Shown here piece by piece: positions 62,700-64,000 of a stretch of 64,000 nt of DNA. This stretch comes from Warburgia ugandensis (taxonomy: Eukaryota; Streptophyta; Magnoliopsida; Canellales; Canellaceae). The DNA lies in assembly GCA_035236585.1 (NCBI GenBank), contig CP141128.1, forward strand, positions 26,503,618 through 26,567,617, given 5' to 3'. Below the pieces are notes generated by a model. The model was not told the DNA's origin. It worked only from the letters and a program-made list of their open reading frames with translations, and made no database searches. Position 1 is the stretch's first letter. Each line of letters opens with the position of its first letter. A program made the translations under genes and the position numbers.

Positions 62700-63133
62700 T
62701 AGAAATAGAGAAGGAGGATTAGGAGCTCAAGACTCAAGAAGATTTGGAAGAATAATCAATCAGGGAATATCCCTTGAAGACATGTATTTTTATTTTTATT
62801 TGAGAGCATTGTACTATATTGAGAGTTTCTAATGTATGGTGAGGTTTGAAATTTGGATTATGTAATGTGGACAAGTATTGTACTGATACCCGTGCTGTAT
62901 TGTGAACCACTAGATGGATTCTAGAATTTAATAAAAGTATATTATTTCAATGAAATTTTATCTTGTACAAAATTCTACTTATATTATGTATGAAGTGATG
63001 ACTTGGGTTTTTCAAAACACGTTTTAAAGAAAAGAATTTTTGCTACTTTGTTTTGTGAAATTTTTTTACTATTAAGGGCCCTGCCTTTGAAAAATGTATT
63101 ACAAAATGTGTTATGAAAACCTAGGATGTTGCA

Positions 63134-63870
63134 GTTGGTATCAGAGCCATTCATCCAGTCACAGTACAGTACCCTTATGTCTAATATGATGATGACAATC
63201 CAATTAGAGGATGAGAAATAGTGAGTGAATAAGAAATAAGATAGTATTTGATGAGAATGAGTAGTGAATGAGTTTTGTGATTAACTCATTAGTTGAGAAT
63301 GAGTATAGGAAGAGGCATGATTATTAATTCATTCGGTGAGGAGTTAATGTAATTAACTCATGAAGTACTAGTGGAGTATAAGTAGATAGTACTTAGTGAA
63401 ATAACTAGGAGTACTACTTTGTAAGTTAATGATATCAATATAGGGAATAGTGAGTTTAGAAACAAGCAAGGAAAACCTTAGAATAGAGGAAGATGCAATG
63501 CATGATATTTAGGTATAACCTGAAATCTCTTGTAGAAATAACATACATGAATATAATTATTATTAGGTAAAATACTAGAGATTAAGAGAAGGAGATGATA
63601 AATTGGAAATTTTGGGATGGAAAGGAAGAAGAACGATAAAATCCAACCTTTATAGGAAAGGTGAAATATATACTAAAGTTAAAAACCTTAGAATTATTAC
63701 AAAATTTGAAATTTATAATAATAAATAATAAATATAAATGTAAGAGTTACAATTACTACGTAGATGTTGTTTTATGACAATTAGCTAAAGGATTTAATCA
63801 TCAAAATAGAGATGATCTTACTTGAGAAGAATTTAAGGAGATAGGATTTTCAAAATTGGTGAATGAGAAG
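63134..63870 (+). mobile_element. 5' internal leader of the chromovirus-type element
   Basis: An untranslated, AT-rich leader follows the primer site. No gag start could be identified before another LTR interrupts at 63871. Confidence 0.55.
63136..63148 (+). other. Primer-binding site, tRNA-Met type
   Basis: TGGTATCAGAGCC lies two bases after the LTR end and is the canonical plant tRNA-iMet primer site. Confidence 0.9.
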
Positions 63871-64000
63871 TGTGGTGACCCGAGTTTTTTTTTTAAAAGG
63901 ATTTTTGAAATAAAATTTGAAAATTTATAACTTTCCTATAGGATTTTAAAACATTTGAAATATATAATACATATTTATTTTTCTCAATTCCACCTTCAAC
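63871..64000. repeat. Start of another LTR, cut by window edge
   Basis: TGTGGTGACCCGAG opens at 63871, the end type shared by the chromovirus-type LTRs in this window. It interrupts the leader of the preceding element. Orientation and length cannot be told. Confidence 0.5.

Larger units (their letters stand above)
58311..63133 (+). repeat. Long LTR (about 4.8 kb), chromovirus-type, plus strand
   Basis: The 3' end is secure: CCTAGGATGTTGCA is followed by a tRNA-Met primer site. The 5' end is tentative, at TATAATAACCCC (58311), where TG would be expected. Support for a far-upstream start comes from a U3-like repeat pair (58454 and 58600) and a TATA box at 58886. Internal features are a GATC-rich stretch (61200-61700), a 21-base poly(A) run (61718-61738), a leader-like block (60990-61090), a stem-loop (62666-62699) and AATAAAAG near 62929. 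No gene is present; open frames at 62063-62413 have no domain. Confidence 0.6.

Noticed and set aside
49076..63133. The LTRs at 49076-52153 (-) and 58311-63133 (+) as a pair from one element
   Set aside because: They share end type and hairpins, but their orientations are opposite and their bodies and ends differ, so they are separate families.

Overview
The window looks like nuclear, repeat-dense intergenic DNA from a flowering plant. The evidence is Athila/Tat-type and chromovirus-type Ty3/gypsy LTR retrotransposons, an RTE-clade LINE, an Au-like SINE, very AT-rich sequence and coding remnants full of TGA/TAG stops of the kind left by CpG decay. I cannot name the species. No rRNA, tRNA, CRISPR or bacterial operon structure is visible. 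The only likely host gene is one terminal exon at 56320-56593 (-). All boundaries were read by eye.

Layout. 1-6323 is the 3' part of a plus-strand non-autonomous element ending in an LTR (3629-6323). 6324-8446 is a plus-strand RT-RNaseH-integrase fragment. 8447-11210 is an LTR of the same family in opposite orientation, the 3' LTR of a minus-strand Athila-like element whose pol, protease and gag remnants fill 11211-16498. A probable solo chromovirus-type LTR (16499-18307) breaks that gag. 18308-19735 is unassigned, and 19736-21367 is an old ~40-bp minisatellite.

21368-45808 is a nest. A plus-strand Athila-like element (truncated 5' LTR, decayed tRNA-Asp-type PBS, gag, protease, no RT) carries an Au-like SINE with 16-bp duplications. 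It is split by a minus-strand chromovirus-type element (27086-38957, duplication ATTAC), which is itself hit by a solo LTR (29618-32168, duplication GCAGG). Beyond the nest the host element resumes, runs into a truncated LTR, then a second internal segment of the non-autonomous type, then another LTR ending at 45808.

45809-49017 is the 5' end of a minus-strand Tat-like element. 49018-52153 is the PBS and 5' LTR of a minus-strand chromovirus-type element. 52154-58310 is the most gene-like part: a possible promoter near 52.8 kb, a 5'-truncated RTE LINE (53278-56075) and the terminal exon. 58311-63133 is a very long plus-strand LTR followed by its PBS, and another LTR begins at 63871.

The transposon genes do not form a working pathway; all are decayed. 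The two observations I rate highest are a stem-loop at nearly the same distance (about 350-490 bp) from the 3' end of every complete chromovirus-type LTR here, and a non-autonomous family that shares LTRs and untranslated regions with the Athila-like element but carries a different internal ORF.
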